From CALIKW01 sp038998005 (lineage in GTDB: Archaea > Aenigmatarchaeota > Aenigmatarchaeia > CG10238-14 > SCSR01): a stretch of DNA of 5,556 nucleotides. The number at the start of each line of letters is the position of its first letter. Within the stretch, counting starts at the first letter, position 1. Position numbers and translations under genes: made by a program. The stretch is from contig JAVZIY010000046.1 of the NCBI GenBank assembly GCA_038998005.1, positions 1-5,556 on the forward strand. Reading direction: 5' to 3'. Shown piece by piece: positions 4,827 to 5,556 of this stretch. The notes under the pieces are model-generated. The model was not told where the DNA came from and did no database searches. It was given only the letters and a program-made list of their open reading frames with translations.

Positions 4827-5556
4827 TTATATTTTTCTTTTTAAGTTAATCTTTTCTCTGAAAAAACTTTTTAAATTTTCAAGAAGAGATTCTCTTTTGT
4901 ATTCTATTCCTGCTAGGTTTGATGCAATTTCCATAAAAGTTTCTGCAATTTTTGATTTTGGCTTAGCTGTTAAAAGAGGAATTCCCAAGGCAGTGCTATC
5001 CATTATTTCCTCGCTGAAAGGAATTTTACCCAAAACATAAGAATGGAAAAATCCTTCTGCATTCGCATAATTTAATTCATAGTCCTTCCCTCTAACCATG
5101 TTCAAGACTATATAAAACTTTTTGTTCCCCAACTTGTTTGCTAGTTCTGCACATCTTGTAACATCCGAAACAGTAGGTATTGTCGGTGAGGTAACAAAAA
5201 TTATCTCTCTTGCAACTTCCAAGACACTTAAAGCTTCCCTTCCCAGACCAGGAGCAGAATCTAAAAGGATATAATCATAATTTCCAAATCTTTCGATATC
5301 TTCCACAACATTTCTTAACTTCCCAACATCAATATTTATTAAATCCTTAATTTCTTCTGATGAAGGAATTAGCATAACATCGTTGCAAAAAACAGGAGCA
5401 TAAATTGAAGGTATTTCTTCTCTTAAAATGTTGTTAAGAGTTACAGAGTATTCCTTTAACCCAAAATAGTAAGCTAGGTGAGGAGTTGAAATGTTACAAT
5501 CTATTACTAAAACCCTTTTATTAAGTTTTGTTAATGCTATTGCTAAGTTTGCAGTT
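4827..5556 (-). CDS. MinD/ParA-family P-loop ATPase, N-terminus outside the window
   Basis: A deviant-Walker ATPase of the archaeal MinD type (COG0455-like), a class that acts in spatial organisation of cell division, motility or chromosome-related structures by ATP-driven dimerisation. The frame stays open to the right edge, giving 242 visible residues starting with TANLAIALTKLNKRVLVID, which directly follows the Walker A loop in this family; about 15-20 N-terminal residues including the P-loop are missing. Seen are DCNISTPHLAYYFGL (19-33, switch I region of the IDxNxxTPNL type), YDYILLDSAPGLG (93-105, Walker B with D99), VTSPTIPTVSDV (about 138-149) and LGKIPFSEEI near the end. An internal ATG at 5375 is not the start, since it would remove half the nucleotide site. 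The last 20 residues (LLENLKSFFREKINLKRKI) are amphipathic and basic, like a MinD membrane-targeting helix. It lies three bases upstream of the HD gene in one operon. Confidence 0.9.
   Translation of the reverse strand, partial: TANLAIALTKLNKRVLVIDCNISTPHLAYYFGLKEYSVTLNNILREEIPSIYAPVFCNDVMLIPSSEEIKDLINIDVGKLRNVVEDIERFGNYDYILLDSAPGLGREALSVLEVAREIIFVTSPTIPTVSDVTRCAELANKLGNKKFYIVLNMVRGKDYELNYANAEGFFHSYVLGKIPFSEEIMDSTALGIPLLTAKPKSKIAETFMEIASNLAGIEYKRESLLENLKSFFREKINLKRKI

Noticed and set aside
4827..5375. A complete 182-residue gene starting at ATG 5375
   Set aside because: The frame continues open to the right edge and encodes the switch I region and the end of the P-loop helix, so this ATG is internal to a longer MinD-like gene.
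1..5556. CRISPR array, insertion sequence, tRNA, toxin-antitoxin or defence cassette
   Set aside because: No regularly spaced repeats, terminal inverted repeats, tRNA-like folds or matching proteins were found; nearly all bases are covered by housekeeping-type genes.

Overview
The window is AT-rich DNA (by eye about one third G+C) from an archaeon. The evidence is the gene content: a ribosomal protein uS8 of archaeal type, the archaeal DUF99/UPF0215 family, an ER-type signal peptidase with a Ser/His/Asp catalytic set, transcription factor S with two zinc ribbons, a PCNA sliding clamp, and an archaeal MinD-like ATPase. The control signals fit too: TATA-like octamers 23-30 bases before start codons, GGTG-type Shine-Dalgarno sites matching the archaeal 16S 3' end, and short or absent leaders. 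The genome is compact, with overlapping or abutting genes. The AT-rich, compact character and a signal peptidase with a long insertion would suit one of the uncultivated small-genome lineages (for example a DPANN group), but nothing here proves the phylum.

Layout: (1) 1-353, minus, the 5' part of rps8, running off the left edge. (2) 354-455, a divergent intergenic region with promoters for both sides. (3) 456-1935, plus, a tight three-gene operon: DUF99 protein, signal peptidase I (overlapping by 14 bases), transcription factor S (abutting). (4) 1966-2958, minus, a SAM-dependent methyltransferase of unknown substrate, convergent with the TFS operon. (5) 2959-3011, a 53-base divergent promoter region centred on one palindromic TATA octamer that appears to serve both directions. 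(6) 3012-4052, plus, a small probable OB-fold protein followed without a gap by PCNA. (7) 4053-5556, minus, an HD-domain phosphohydrolase and, upstream in the same operon, a MinD/ParA-family ATPase that runs off the right edge just short of its Walker A motif. PCNA and the HD gene converge with no base between their stop codons.

Functionally the window is mostly housekeeping: translation (uS8), transcript cleavage (TFS), DNA replication (PCNA and perhaps the OB-fold partner), protein export (signal peptidase) and spatial or cell-division-type ATPase functions (MinD). TFS and PCNA lie close together here, separated by the methyltransferase and OB-fold genes; in my recollection the two are near neighbours in several archaea. 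I see no mobile element, CRISPR array, tRNA/rRNA, toxin-antitoxin pair or obvious defence system. The least-explained parts are the OB-fold protein coupled to PCNA, the EgtD-like methyltransferase, the DUF99 protein, and the single palindromic TATA element shared by two apparently leaderless genes.
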